Shown here: piece after piece, positions 13,161-13,198 of the stretch | Layout of the letters: every line of letters starts with the position of its first letter | How positions within the stretch are numbered: position 1 is the first letter of the stretch | NCBI GenBank assembly: GCA_029258405.1 | Contig: JARHYY010000024.1 | Location: 1-13,198, forward strand | From: Helicobacteraceae bacterium | GTDB taxonomy: Bacteria; Campylobacterota; Campylobacteria; Campylobacterales; Helicobacteraceae | Direction: 5' to 3' | Length of the DNA stretch: 13,198 nt | Notes under the pieces: model-generated | What the model was told of the DNA's origin: nothing | Seen by the model: the letters and a program-made list of their open reading frames with translations, nothing else | Database searches by the model: none | Program-made: the position numbers and the translations under genes

Positions 13161-13198
13161 GTTATATTATAAGCTCATTGTAAAAACAAACTCAAGCA

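Overview
The window is a low-GC stretch that reads as chromosomal DNA of an epsilonproteobacterium, most probably an enterohepatic Helicobacter. This rests on the close match, from memory, of RuvX, NusA and AguB to H. pylori proteins, on the Campylobacter-type Pgl enzymes, and on promoters that show a TATAAT box without a clear -35. No species call is possible without a database search.

Layout. The outermost bases at both ends are a long, nearly perfect inverted repeat (1-120 and 13048-13160). Each copy carries a TATAAT box pointing inward. Inside the left copy lie a G-rich spacer and then a minus-strand block. This block holds a secreted phytase-like esterase (349-1605) and, upstream of it, a tightly coupled operon transcribed pglC-pglD fusion, pglE, pglF, thyX (6571 down to 1764). 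The three Pgl proteins supply a dehydratase, an aminotransferase, an acetyltransferase and a phosphoglycosyltransferase. Together these suffice to make UDP-diNAc-bacillosamine and load it on undecaprenyl phosphate. No oligosaccharyltransferase, flippase or further glycosyltransferase is present here.

A divergent promoter region near 6580-6700 starts the plus-strand block: an extremely acidic, tyrosine-rich 59-residue protein, aguB (N-carbamoylputrescine amidase, polyamine synthesis), a MATE transporter, nusA with its own promoter, a doubtful 46-codon ORF, and ruvX. On the minus strand, ogt converges on ruvX. An AT-rich spacer of about 880 bp follows, containing several inverted repeats including a perfect 13-bp one just upstream of ogt. 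Then come queF (queuosine synthesis) with its own promoter, a terminator-like hairpin, and the right inverted repeat.

The protein genes are mostly ordinary housekeeping or surface-glycan genes. The observations most worth checking are the terminal inverted repeats with inward promoters and a neighbouring G8 tract, the pglC-pglD fusion in an operon ending in thyX, the acidic Tyr-rich small protein, and the hairpin upstream of ogt. No convincing new defence or mobile system was seen.
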